DNA of 64,000 bases. It comes from Parietaria judaica. Its lineage: Eukaryota; Streptophyta; Magnoliopsida; Rosales; Urticaceae. The notes below the pieces were generated by a model, which worked only from the letters and a program-made list of their open reading frames with translations, was not told where the DNA came from and did no database searches. The first letter of the stretch is position 1, and each line of letters opens with the position of its first letter. The position numbers and the translations under genes were made by a program. This document shows positions 23,301 through 35,257 of this stretch, in pieces. The stretch spans positions 17,416,001 through 17,480,000 of the forward strand of contig OX940864.1 of assembly GCA_954871525.1 (NCBI GenBank), read 5' to 3'.

Positions 23301-26300
23301 TGAGAGTGGCGCCTCACTTGTCCGGGTTCTCTGGGTTGATGGTTCGGGACAACACCGGTGTCGTGTAGGTTTCTTCAACTTTGTGACCTCTATTTTAGTT
23401 TTTGGAAACTTTTGGTATATTATTGTTTAAAAATATTACCAAGTTGACCAGGGAATTATAACCAAGTTTCTTTTATGGTTATTCTATCAATTTAGAAGTA
23501 GGGGTGAAAGTCTCACAACAAAAACTACATTAACACCAGAAAGGAGAAAAACCGTGTAACTGATTTTTTTAACCTCGACTTTAAACAGGTTTTGGTCCAC
23601 GCTGGAAGCCGATTAGCGATTTTATACTTATTTTCTTAAGAGAAAAAATCCTTAACTTTTTTGAGTTTTTAAGGTTTTTATTTATTTTTAGCACGTTTGT
23701 CTTTAATTCCAAAATAGCCGGTTCTAGTTTTGAGAATGTCAGGACAATTGGCACTGGTTACCAGTTTTACTCCTACTTGAAAGAATTCATTTTCTTTAGT
23801 AGATTATAAGAGTGAAAATATCAGGACTTACAAGTAATTGTGCCAAGAAACGAGAACTGCATAATAAGCCGTCTATCTTATGTTTCAGGTTGTTCCCGGG
23901 AAACGATTTGAAGATGTTGTTGTGAGTAATGGTGTTGGGTTGACTTTCGCTACGATGGGAATGCCTTCATTTCAAGATGGTCCTGCAGATGAAACTGGTC
24001 TGACCGGAACAGGCGAGATCAGGCTAATGCCTGATTTGTCAACCAGAAAGAGAATTCCATGGTACTATAATAGATATCTTTAGTCTCACAAGGATTTTCT
24101 TCTACTTCAAACGTCACGTAATTCTTAAGTTCTTGGCTACGCTCCTCACTTTGTATTAATGACCTAATGTGGCCTCTCACTTAATAAAATGACTACATCA
24201 GAGCACCGACTTTGTATTTTTGTCCCTATGTAGCCCTTACGACTTCGTACCCTGGTAACTTGTCTAAAGGGCTAGATAGGGACAAAAATAAAAATTTTGA
24301 GGGCTACATACGAACAAAAAAAACAAATTCAGGAATGTCATACAGTGTCATTTTACAAACTGAGGGTCGACATTAGCACAAAAACAAAAAGTCAGGGGGG
24401 GTCCAATAACATTTACTTTTTTATTGATTTTGAACTTTCTAGTCAATTCAGTGATTATTTTGGGTCTCCTCTGAGTGTATCTTGTTCACTATAAACCACT
24501 TTCTTTCTTCACAGGGCACCTCGAGAGGAGATGGTTTTAGCTGACATGTTTCTTAGACCTGGAGAGCCATGGGAGTATTGCCCAAGAGAAGCTTTAAGAC
24601 GGGTTTCAAACATTCTGAAACAAGAGTTTGACTTGGTACGTGTAACAAAATGTCAACGTCGCATAATCTTGCTGTCATACGTCACTTCGTTACTAATAGA
24701 GCTTGGTGGTAAAACTAAAAACCAATAACCAGTTGCGTTTGTTTTAACATTCTCAGAACACGTTTCAGTTATTAATATTAAAATTTAGACCGTTTTTTTA
24801 ATGAATAACGAAAACCATTTTTTTCACAAATTGGTTTTCCAACGGCCCTGGTGTATAATCAGTACCATAACCGATTTTAGTAACCAGCTTAACCGGAAAC
24901 CAACATCAAAACAGTTTAAAAATCAGTTCCGGTGAAAACCAGCTAAAAGATGTTTGCTCTAAAAAATCATAATTTTCTGCTTTTCGTTATAAAACTCTTA
25001 GTCTCCAGTAAACTGATGGAATGTTATTAGGTGATGAATGCGGGATTCGAGAATGAATTTTTCCTGCTAAAGAGTGTCGTAAGGTAAATGATTCTAGTTC
25101 TGGACGCCGTTTCTCGGGTTTGATGTTATCCGTGATTTTTAAGTAAAGGTGTTTCCATAGGGAAGGGAAAGAAGAATGGGTGTCATTTGACTCTTCTCCA
25201 TACTGCTCCCCATCCGCATACGACGCTGCTTCTCCGATATTCCAAGAACTCATAGCCACTATGAACTCTCTGAACATTGAAGTGGAACAGGTGCATGATA
25301 ATGTAGTGATAAATTAAAATTATTCAAGAACTATAGTAAGCTAAGGGTAGCAATTTGTTATGACCACGGGATATCAATTCACGGACCTCAAACCGAACAA
25401 ACGTTATTTTCGTATGTTAAGAAACTTTAAATAAGATAAACTACGCTAAACTAAGCGACTTATCTACTGAATAACTCTTTTGATGATATTTCCATTCACT
25501 TATTAGTGTCGTATAAAACCGCAACTAGTCCCGACTCGATGTTATGGTGTGTTACAAAATTATATGTAGTTATAATTTACAGCTAATTAGATAGCTACCT
25601 TATGGATTTGAATTGGTTTAAACCTATCAATTATTATTGTTTTATTAGCTGTGGCTGGGTAGGGTATAAGATGTTCTCTGAATTGATTAATGAAATTTTA
25701 AAAAAATTATAAAAACAATTATCATTTCCGGGTAGTTTAGTTTCAGTTATCCTGGTGATTTACCAGCATTTATTAATAATTTTTTTTTTGTAACTATTTA
25801 TTAGGTACATGCAGAATCTGGGAAAGGCCAATTTGAGATGGCTCTGGGCCACAAAACGTGTACTCTTGCTGCAGATAATCTAGTTTTTGTTCGTGAAGTT
25901 ATCCGGTCCGTTGCAAGGAAACATGGGCTACTGGCAACTTTTATGCCCAAGTACGTTTTTCATTATTTTTGTCTTAGAAAATAAAATAAATCAGGTGTCG
26001 GTGCCAAAAATCGGTATCGATATCAATTTTCATCAAAGCACTAAGTTTGATTCACCGATTTTTAAGAATTATACAAAATTATTCTAGCATTTTTCATCAT
26101 CTCTTTGTAGTACTAAAACCGGTATCCAAGTACCTGTTGAGGTTTCAGTTTTGGATTTTGATACACTGGATATTTGGCATTGGCATAAAAGAAATACAAA
26201 TTAACAGTATTACCCCTAAAATAAATTAAAGCAGGTTGACAGGGTAATAAAAATTGCCCCAAATAATTACAGGGGATATCTTACCTTCGCAAAATTTCAA

Positions 26301-27750
26301 ACACGGTTTAATTAGTGGAAATGGCTCATTAACATCACCATTTCATCCTTGTACCGTCTAGATATAAATTGGACGATATTGGCTCTGGTTCCCACGTGCA
26401 CCTCAGCTTGTGGAAAAATGGTAAGAACGTGTTCATGGGATCGCCTGGTTCCCGGCATGGAATGTCGGAGACAGGCGAGCAATTCATGGCCGGGGTTCTG
26501 CACCATCTCCCTGCGATCTTGGCATTTACAGCACCGGTTCCTAACAGGTTCTTGCTCTCTTGTACTCTGATTTTTCAAACCGAGTCACTTTTACTTCACT
26601 AAGCTGGTCTCTCTCTTTTCTCAAGTGGGCACTTACCAAAACCAAATTACTTCTACTTCATTAAGTTATTCTCTCACTTAGCTTAAGCGGGTATATTTCT
26701 TTTTATTCGATTTTGTTGTAGTTATGACCGGATTCAACCTAACACGTGGAGCGGAGCGTACCAGTGCTGGGGAAAAGAGAACAGAGAAGCTCCGCTGAGA
26801 ACAGCTTGCCCTCCCGGGATTTCAAATGGTTATGTCAGCAATTTTGAGATCAAATCGTTCGATGGATGCGCAAATCCTCACTTAGGCCTCGCTGCGATAC
26901 TAGCTGCTGGAATTGATGGGCTTCGGAGAAATCTTAGCCTCCCGGAACCTACAGGTAAAACTGCTTAAATCTATGATGAAATTAAGTGTCATTTGTATAG
27001 GATCCAAATACCAAAACGGTCACAAAATAAGCCAACGGGAATCCGATTTGATGAGCAATCGTGTCTAACCTTCGAGAGCAAGACTAGTATTCACAATGGA
27101 TGTTCTATGCAAGTTTTACATTCATATTATTTCTTCTGATATATAATATATGTTATGAAACAGATGCCAATCCTTTTAGCCTTGAAGGAAAACTTCAAAG
27201 GTTGCCAAAATCACTTTCCGAATCTTTGGAAGCGCTCCGGAAAAACAGTGTCATGTCAGAAATAATCGGGGAAAAGATATTGGTTGCCATCAAAGGAATC
27301 CGAAAGGTTTTTACTTTTCTAACTGACGAAATTATAGCAGAAGATAAGCGTCCATTGTCGCTCCTACGAGTAACTACATTATAGGTCATAAAAAATGTTG
27401 GAATAAGTAAACGTCTTTTACCTCTATTTGGTATTTTAGCCACCGTGTCGAGGTAATTGTAACTATAACCATCTCGATAAGATTCAGACCACAATCCCCT
27501 TTATTCGAAGCCAACTTATATCTAAAAGGACTGAGTTATGTCAGAAATACCAAAACTGCATGTCGAAGATAATTTCGAAAACTTGTCGGGATGGAAGCAC
27601 TAAGGATCGAAAATTTTAATTTTTGAACTCCTTAATCTTGATTAAAATTTAATAGTGAGGCTTAATCTTTCTATTTGTGTTTTACAGGCGGAGATTGAGT
27701 ACTACTCCAAAAATACAGAAGCATACAAGGACATGATTTATCGCTACTAA
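20309..27750 (+). CDS. NodGS: FluG/NodGS-type protein: amidohydrolase-like domain fused to glutamine-synthetase-like domain
   Basis: Eighteen coding exons by my reading: 20309-20470, 20715-20966, 21049-21131, 21463-21569, 21822-21927, 22040-22196, 22286-22381, 22954-23002, 23099-23364, 23889-24061, 24515-24635, 25031-25083, 25161-25290, 25805-25950, 26362-26547, 26722-26954, 27164-27306, 27688-27750. All introns are GT-AG, phases agree, and the total is 2526 bp (841 aa), close to Arabidopsis NodGS. Residues 1-390 are an amidohydrolase-2 barrel; the HxH metal motif is His19/His21 ('VDAHAHN'), followed by 'IHTGFGDKDLDLR' and 'FSTDGY'. From about 425 on is a class-I glutamine-synthetase-like domain with 'APREEMVLADMFL' and the 'GSGSHVHLSLW' signature near 641. 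Plant NodGS has been linked to root morphogenesis and microbe responses; its enzymatic reaction is uncertain. It appears intact. Exon 3/4 is the least certain junction. Confidence 0.93.
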
Positions 27751-28102
27751 AATATTTAACTTTCTTTGTCCTAACTTCCTAATTATCATATTTCATGTCC
27801 GTTTCATCTCATATTATCACTCCATTTAACTGGTTTTTTCTTTTTCTTTTTCTTTTTCCGGATTTTAGAAATGTAACACCCGGCTAAGTGCCTCGAAGCC
27901 CATGAACTCGAGGCCGACCGCAAGCGGTCTTTATAAACTAAAAATAGATACCGTTAATAAAGAGAGGGGAGCTCGCCATGAGCTACTCGTGGCGCCACTG
28001 TTTCCATTTACGACTACGAAAAAAACCTGACCGTGGCTCAACTTGATCTTACTGTTCTTTTGTTGTTTCTCTCAGATATCGTAATCTTTTTACAGTTTTA
28101 TA
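27751..28102. other. 3' flank of the FluG-like gene
   Basis: TTTCTTTTTC-type pyrimidine runs (about 27835-27860) follow the stop. A short GC-richer stretch (27880-28050) has no recognisable frame. Confidence 0.35.
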
Positions 28103-28340
28103 TTTCACTCTCGAGAAATTGATATCGTCTTAATTAAAATTACAATCTTAATCGGAATTATGATTGTAATTACTGAAAATGAAATATTCTTGATGGATTG
28201 GTAACAATCTAATCATTTAGTAAATGAGTAGCATGATGCTAATTATCAGCAATATTACTGAACTAAGATTATTACGTAGATAGTATTCTAATAACATATT
28301 TTTTCTAACTATATATTGTATTTGTAATATTAAGTAATAA
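28103..28340 (+). repeat. Dispersed repeat, uninterrupted copy (empty-site paralogue)
   Basis: Shares 'cactctcgagaaattgat', 'aaaattacaatcttaatcgg', 'gtaattactgaaaatgaaat', 'gagtagcatgatgctaatta' and 'acatattttttctaac' in order with three separated pieces at 59368-59417, 63145-63292 and 63829-63925. It therefore shows the unoccupied state of the Helitron and LINE insertions there; the Helitron junction corresponds to 28157/28158. Confidence 0.85.
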
Positions 28341-28455
28341 TGTGTATAAATTAAGCAACTAATACTGTTAGATACTGTATTGTAGCTGAATGAAAAACTT
28401 AGTGCATAAAGAGTTTATTTTAACAGTCACGTCATTTTTGCAAGTAATTTTTTTT

Positions 28456-28953
28456 GAGAAATTGCATGAGATAGCCAAATTGAAACGTTTGATTAGCCAA
28501 ATAGCTAACCTTTCCTTTTTCTTTGCAAAATAGCTAAATGGTTATTTAATAACATATTTTATACCTATAATACCCTTTTAACTTATTAACGTGTATTAAC
28601 TAAGTTAATTTTTCTTAAAAATAAGAATATTTACTTGTATAATAACATATTTTATACCTATAATACCTTTTTAACGTGTATTAACGCGTATTAACGTGTA
28701 TTAACTAAGTTAATTTGTTTAAAAATAAAAAATCGTGATTAAATTTTAACAAAAAATTAATTTATTTTTAAACAAATTAACTTAGTTAATACACATTAAT
28801 ATAGTTAATACACGTTAATACAAGGGTAATACAGTCATCCGTGATTTATTAACTTAGTTAATACACGTTGATTGGCTATTTGGCAATATTAATTAAAACA
28901 TTGGCTATTTGGCTAATTAGTGTTTGAAGTTTGGCTGTTTGGCTATAACGCCC
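28456..28953. mobile_element. MITE-like inverted-repeat element, 'gccaaat' family copy 2
   Basis: Starts 'gagaaattgcatgagatagcc', ends 'ggctgtttggctataacgccc', and is flanked on both sides by AATTTTTTT (about 28446-28455 and 28954-28963), consistent with a 9-10-bp duplication of MULE type, though the T-run makes the length ambiguous. Related to 12826-13637. Confidence 0.75.
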
Positions 28954-30369
28954 AATTTTTTTTTTATAAATAATTGCCTTTAAAAAATTTCATCTCATAT
29001 TCTTTCGGATTTGGAGTTGAGGAATTGATATAATTTTTATGGTAAAATGCGGCTAATGTACCTAATGTTTGATCTGCTGCGGATTATGTACCTAATGTTT
29101 AATTTTGACGGCTACTGTACCCAAACTTAATTCCGTTAGATTTTCTCGTGTTTTCCGTCATTTTACTGTTAGCGAGTGATTCCTCCTCTATATGTATACT
29201 TTTCGTATTTTTGGCATAACTCACTCATTTTTTGTCCAAATTTAATAAATAAACTACCGTTGGAAAGCTAAGAGATAGATGTACAACTTTGGTGTTTTAA
29301 TTTTTGTAAAAAAAAGTTTTAAAAATATGAAATTTCAATGACAACGTAAAATTGGACATTAGTTTAATGCAATATATTTATTTCGACCAAATTTAAATAT
29401 ACTTAATGAATTTTTACGAAGAAATGTAAAATATAAAGTTGTAGATAAATATTTTATCTTTTCAACGGTAGTTTATTTATAAATTTTGGACCAAAAATAA
29501 GTGAGTTATGCCAAAAATATGAAAGATGTAATGTGAACAATCTTTCGTATTTTTGGCATTACCTACTCATTTTTGTCCAAAATTATAAATAAATTACCGT
29601 TGGAAAGATAAATGATTTATCTACAACTTTGTAGTTTTACGTTTCATCATAAAAAGTCATTAAGTATATTAAAATTTGCTCGAAATAAATATTTTACATT
29701 AAACTAATGTCAATTGAAATTTTATATTTATTAAAACGTTTTTTTTTTTTTTACAAAAAGTAAAACACCAAAGTTGTAGATCTATCTCTTAGCTTTCCAA
29801 CGGTAGTTTAGTCATGAAATTTGGAGAAAAAAATGAGTGAGTTATGCGAAAAATACAAAAACTGTACATATAGAGGAGGAGTCACTTGGTGACGGTTAAG
29901 TGACGGAAAGACACGAAAAAATCTAACGGAATCAAGTTTGAGTACATTAGCCGTTGAAAATAAAAATTGGGTACATAATCCGCAGCAAATCAAACATTGG
30001 GTATAGTGCTGCACATACGACGTCGCCAGTCACGATTCCCTCCATCGCGACGTCTACAGTAAGAATCGCGATGCGTCGCGACTATGCGGCAAAAATCGCG
30101 ACTCGTCGCGACGTGCAGGGTTAATCGCGACGCTGCAAGGGTCGATCCGAACTTTCGATCCGACGGCCAGGATCGTGCCACGTCATCGATCCGTGTGATG
30201 TGTTTGTTTGTGGCAATAATAACACGTTTTTCACCCGAAATTTATTACCCAACCACAATTTTTACCTACTTTATTCGAATTCAACCCTAAAATTTCAAAT
30301 TTTTATTTTTTTTACCCACTATTATTCACCCACCACAATAATTATTCACCCACCCCACCCTCTCCTCAA

Positions 30370-30381
30370 ACCCTATAAATA
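30370..30381 (+). promoter_or_regulatory. TATA box of the hAT transposase gene
   Basis: CCCTATAAATAC lies about 165 bp before the start codon. The stretch between is a CT-rich leader made of short 'caagttctcaa' and 'ccaaagtt' repeats. Confidence 0.7.
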
Positions 30382-30536
30382 CCACTTCTTCCTCCCTCAT
30401 TTCCTCACCAACAATCTTCCATCTCTCTCTCAAATTCTCTCAAGTTCTCAAGTTCTCAAATTCTCTCAAGTTCCAAAGTTCCAAAGTTCTAAAGTTCCAA
30501 AGTTCCAATTTTCTAAATTCCTAAAGTTCTATCATT

Positions 30537-33500
30537 ATGTCTCGAAGAAGCGGCGGTAGTTCCGGGGGTCGAAGGGCGGCCAGGAATTTGCAACCCCAAT
30601 TTCTACAAGGGGGAACATCGGATACTTGTCCCGACGACTACATTCCCGTTAGGCTACCGGCAGAACTATTCCCTTCCCCTCACAATCCAGATTATCCCGA
30701 CGATACAGTACGGTCTCTAAGACCTAGTCTAGTCCGGGCGGTGGCCCAGCACCACGCCAATCCCGACCGTGTGCCCCCAGAGTTGGTCGACGCGGTGGCT
30801 CAATGTAGGGGGGGAAATAACGATCCTTTTTTCAATCTCATGTTACGGGAAGGTGCCGAATACGGAGCTCAAGGTCCCGAAGGTGCCGATCCCGACGAAC
30901 CTCAAGGTCCCGAAGATGCCGATCCCGACCAAACCCAACGTCCCGACGATGCCGATCCCGACGACTATCAAACGCCGCCCTCGATCCGTGGTTCAAATAT
31001 CGGGGTGTACCACCGCGGTTCTCCTCAAGCAACCAATCAAGATAGCGGTGAAGCCTCCGTTGCCCGTCCTCGACGAAGTCGACGTCCTTCTACCGGGTAA
31101 TAACCTTTAATCCTTTTTTTATTTCATTTATTATTAATTTTTTATTAATTAATAAGTTAGTACTTAATAATAAATAATAAATAATAATTAATAAGTAATA
31201 AATAATAATTAAAAAAAATAATTGAAAAAAAATAATTAATTTTTAATAATTAATAATTATTAAATAATAATCACTTGAAAGTCTAAGTATGCTCTGTGGT
31301 TGCGGTTCCGACTGATCTTCCACATCAGAAACGATTTTCTTGAGATTTAATTATCATTTAATCATATTATCTTAATTAATTAATTTCGTTTAATTTTTTT
31401 TACGATAAATATTATAGTTTAATTATTATAGTTTAATTAATTAATTTGTCACGTCTCTTGAAAGTCTTAGTATGCTCTGTGGTTGCGGTTCCGACTGATC
31501 TTCCACATCAGAAACGATTTTCTTGATATTTAATAAGTCAACGGGATTAAAAATGGTAATTTGTATGTATGGTGATTATTATAAAGTTCTTAATGGAATA
31601 CGGTGTCTTAGAAAGATTGGTTTTTAAATAAGGTTTGCTTTGCAATCTCCTCCAAGCTAGCCTGGGAACCTCGGGGAGTTCTGTCTAGAAAAGCTTGGGC
31701 CTAAAGCGAGATCATAGCATCCTTTCCAGTCGATCTGGCCGTGGAACCTCGGGGAGTTCCGTCAAAAAGAGCTTGATAATGATTTCCACACATAGAAAAT
31801 ACCATTTTTAATTTCGTTAACTCTTTTAATTAACTATATGAAATTTAATTAATTAATATGATTAATATTAATATTTAATCCATGTAAAATTAATACCCAT
31901 TTTTATTTTGTTAACCTTTTTTCTCCCGTATATTTTTAATAGGGAAAGTCCTCCTGCCTTGTTGTGGGGACGACCAAACAAAGCGAAGGTGTGGGATTAT
32001 TTTCACGAGGAACGACGGGTGGAGAACGGTGTTCGAATCAAGATCGCCACATGCAAGAAGTGCCATGAAACCCTCGATGCGTTGGGGGACAAAGGAACCG
32101 GCTACTTGACGCGACATAAGAAAGCGTGCTACGGAGATGGTAACGAGGTAAACACAGCACAGGTAAGTGCTCTTACCACCGAAAATTTACGGAAATGGAC
32201 CCTCGAGTGGTTACTGTCTACGGGCGCACCGATGAGTTTGGTGGAAAACCCTGCGCATACACAATATATGCAAAGGGTTAATCCGTCTTACGAACAGTTT
32301 TCCCGTACGACATATACCAGGGACATGGAGTCTGCTTACAAAATGCAAAAAAATTATTTGGTCAATTTTTTCAAAATGTCCAACATTAACGTTGCTTTTA
32401 CCACCGACTTGTGGAGCGGTCCGAGTCTTAACGACTATTTGAGTCTGACCGCCCATTACGTCGATGAGAATTGGGATCCATGTCAAAAACTTTTAAACAT
32501 GTCACCATTCGAGTGTCGCCATACCGGCAAAAACATTTCCGATAAATTAATAGAATTATTCAATGATTGGGGTTTGCAAAATCGTATCATTTCTATTACG
32601 TTAGACAATGCCGCAAACAATAACGCCGCTATTACTATCTTAGAAAATAGTTTGCCCGGTTCTCCTTTTCGTAATATTTTACATCAAAAATGTGCTTGTC
32701 ACATCATTAATTTAATTGCTAGAACGGGGGATCGAAATATTTCAGGGCACGTTGACAAAATACGCGGCGTTGTCGATTGGATCCGGCATTCTCAAACCGT
32801 TGTTAGGTGGAGACGATTTTGTAAAGAGCACAATCATAAAGCTAATAAGTTTGGTTTAGACAACAATACACGATGGAACTCTACATATCTAATGCTTTCA
32901 GTTGTTTGTAGACAGAGATTACCGTTAAGCGCTTTCCTCCTCACCGAACTAGAGGCCTCGGAGCGGATCACGGAGGCAGAATGGGAAATGGCCCAGAAAT
33001 TCACCCAATTCCTTAAACCCTTTTACGCTGTTACTTTAAATTTTTCAAACCAAAGACAACCTTCCTTGAATCATGGTCTTTCGGATCTTTACGAAATTAC
33101 AAACACTTTTTCTGAATTCGCAAATGACCCTGTTATTTCGCCCATGATTGAGGGAATGGTTGCAAAATTCAAAAGTTATTGGGATCCACCCCCTTTTTCG
33201 TATTGTTTCGGTGCTATCTTGGATCCCCGTATTATGTTTACGTTCGGGCCTTTGATGTCAGCAATCGGGACAAACTTAGGGGTGGATTACACTGATTATA
33301 TTAAGGTTGTTGATGAAGCTTTTTATGAACTTTACAGTGAATACGACCGGCGGTTCCCACAGTTCAACGTGGAGGCGGAGCAAAGGGCAGTTATGGAAAG
33401 CCCAACCAAGACCGGCCTAGCATTTGTCCGGAGACTGAAGCAAAGACTGGATCGCGGAGAAGCATCGGGATCCGGTACGCCACCGGCACGAGCGGAGGAA

Positions 33501-33854
33501 ACGGACGGTGCCCCGCAAGAACTGAAGCGGTACTACGGCCTGCGGATCGACGAGGACTCCGTCGAGTTCGATGTGATTGGATGGTGGAAGAATCAACGGG
33601 AAAGATTCCCGATATTGGCGAGAATGGCGAGGGATATACTGTCCATCCCCATTTCCAGCGTTGCTTCGGAGAGCGCGTTCAGCTCGGCGCAGCATATAAT
33701 CGACGACCGGAGGGCGTCAACAACTCCCACACACCTCGAGCAAGCGGTGGTGTTGAACGATTGGATGTTCCGCAACCCCACCATCGCCCAACGGTCCGAG
33801 CCAACGGAGCTAGAGCTTATGACGCAAAGGTTTAACGACTGGTTCCCCGAGTGA
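30537..33854 (+). CDS. hAT-family transposase (BED zinc finger, RNase H-like core, hAT dimerisation domain)
   Basis: Exon 1 is 30537-31096 and exon 2 is 31943-33854; joined across a GT-AG intron in matching phase they give 823 aa. Exon 1 is Arg/Ser/Pro-rich and contains three 11-residue acidic repeats (residues 113-145, e.g. 'GPEDADPDQTQ'). Exon 2 begins with a BED-type zinc finger ('KVWDYF', CKKC, then HKKAC). Next is the RNase H-like fold: 'FTTDLWSG' with a catalytic Asp, 'ITLDNAANN' with the second Asp, and the 'CACHIINL' motif. The C-terminus has 'FDVIGWWK' and 'ISSVASESAFS', the conserved hAT dimerisation block. No stops or frameshifts interrupt it. Domesticated relatives (DAYSLEEPER/RICESLEEPER) are the alternative, but this copy has intact element ends and a target duplication, so it is a transposon gene. 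Confidence 0.92.
31274..31533 (+). repeat. 77-bp direct repeat pair inside the transposase intron
   Basis: 31274-31350 and 31457-31533 are nearly identical ('cttgaaagtc...agtatgctctgtggttgcgg'). A related 'aacctcggggagtt' pair follows at about 31668 and 31744. The function is unknown. Confidence 0.85.
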
Positions 33855-34463
33855 CGCAATGTAAACGCCAATATGATGTGCTCTTTCCTCTCTTGGTTTT
33901 ATGTCCCTAAGGAGGGTTTTACGAGAGAGGTTTTAGTGAGGCATCTTGTAATATTTACACTGAATATTTACAACTTCTTCCACCATATTGTAATATTCAC
34001 AATGAATAATACAACTTTTTTTTAATATCTTGTTTTATCATATTTACTTATTTGTTTTAGAATTTTAATAATTATTAATATGGTACACGTACATGATTAT
34101 TAACATATATTACAACTTAAAAATTAACTTATAATTTAAAATTAATAATATGTTACACAATAATAACATACTAAAATATTAATTTTGAAATAAATAAAGT
34201 TTAAATAATAAGTTTACATAATTTAATACTTAAATTCGGATAAAAACTAATAAAATTAAACATTGGAAACAAAAAATAACTTTTGCCGCAGCCCTTTTTT
34301 TGGTCCTTCCTCGCTAAATCGCGACCACGTCGCGACGCATCGCGACCAGGCACGCCACGACGCATCGCGACCGGCCAACTCGCGATTTTGGCGACTTTAG
34401 TCGCGATCAGTCGCGACGTGGTCGTGTGCAGCTCTAATTGGGTACATTAGCCGCAGTTTACCC

Positions 34464-35257
34464 TAATTTTTAATGATAGATATAAATATGATATATAACA
34501 AGTATATTTATGGAAAAAAAATCTAAAACTACCTTACTTATAATTTTAGGTATTCGAACAACATAATTAATAAAATATAAAATATACATTTGACATATAA
34601 TTAATAGTAAATGATTTAATAACGTACACAAGATGAATAAAAAATGAATATTTTATTTTTTACTTGTGGCTAATTGAGTCTCATCGTGTAGTTGTGTTCG
34701 TCTCATCCGTTATTTAATGGTGGTTGACACGGTCCGACTCATATCCATTTAAAATTGACTCAAACTCATTTACAACGTATCATGATTCATGATTATGTCA
34801 TATCTCGTGTACAGCCTGCTTTGGCTTATATCTAATCAAAGCAAAGCTGCCCATTTTCTCTTCATACACTTTTTTCGAAATTAGGTTTGAAGATCCCAAA
34901 GTCTAAACGACAGTCAATCTTAAAATAAGCAAATACAAGAAGCTGTTGGTGTGAAACAACCTTATATTTTTGGCATATAAACACCAAAGAGAATTTCAGT
35001 TATAAAACAACATATAATTAGAGGCAGAAAAAGAACCCACCCCAAAAATAACATGGAAAATCAATTACATCCCTTCAAAGCTAAAACTCCTAAATGCAAA
35101 CCCTAAAATATAGAGCCATTTATATCAATTTGAAACGCAATAATATCACCAAAATATTCTATATATGCATGAACATTCCAACTTCATTAGGGTTCTTAAA
35201 GAGAGAGTAAGAAACGCCAAAGGCGTGTCAGAAAATTCTTACCAAAATAAATAAAAG
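34464..35257. promoter_or_regulatory. Intergenic region and presumed expansin promoter
   Basis: AT-rich with no ORF. A TATA-like TATATATG at about 35159-35167 lies roughly 95 bp before the expansin ATG, leaving a leader of about 65 bp if transcription starts 30 bp downstream of it. 'gcatgaac' follows it. Assignment is inference. Confidence 0.45.

Larger units (their letters stand above)
30004..34436 (+). mobile_element. Autonomous-looking hAT transposon, 4.4 kb
   Basis: Terminal inverted repeats TAGTGCTGCACA (left) and TGTGCAGCTCTA (right) are flanked by an exact 8-bp duplication ATTGGGTA at 29996-30003 and 34437-34444. Both subterminal regions (about 30020-30180 and 34308-34430) are crowded with TCGCGAC words, likely transposase-binding sites. 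Inside is one two-exon transposase gene with a good TATA box. The exact duplication and open reading frame suggest a recent, possibly still active insertion. Confidence 0.93.
29040..34463. mobile_element. MULE-type MITE split by a hAT element
   Basis: Left end 'ggtaaaatgcggctaatgta' and right end 'gtacattagccgcagtttaccc' are inverted. The 9-bp duplication TAATTTTTA lies at 29031-29039 and 34464-34472. Left inner arm words such as 'taaactaccgttggaaagct' recur inverted near 29800. Without the 4433-bp hAT insertion and its 8-bp duplication it is about 983 bp. One end base (T at 29040 versus the expected G) has mutated. Confidence 0.9.
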
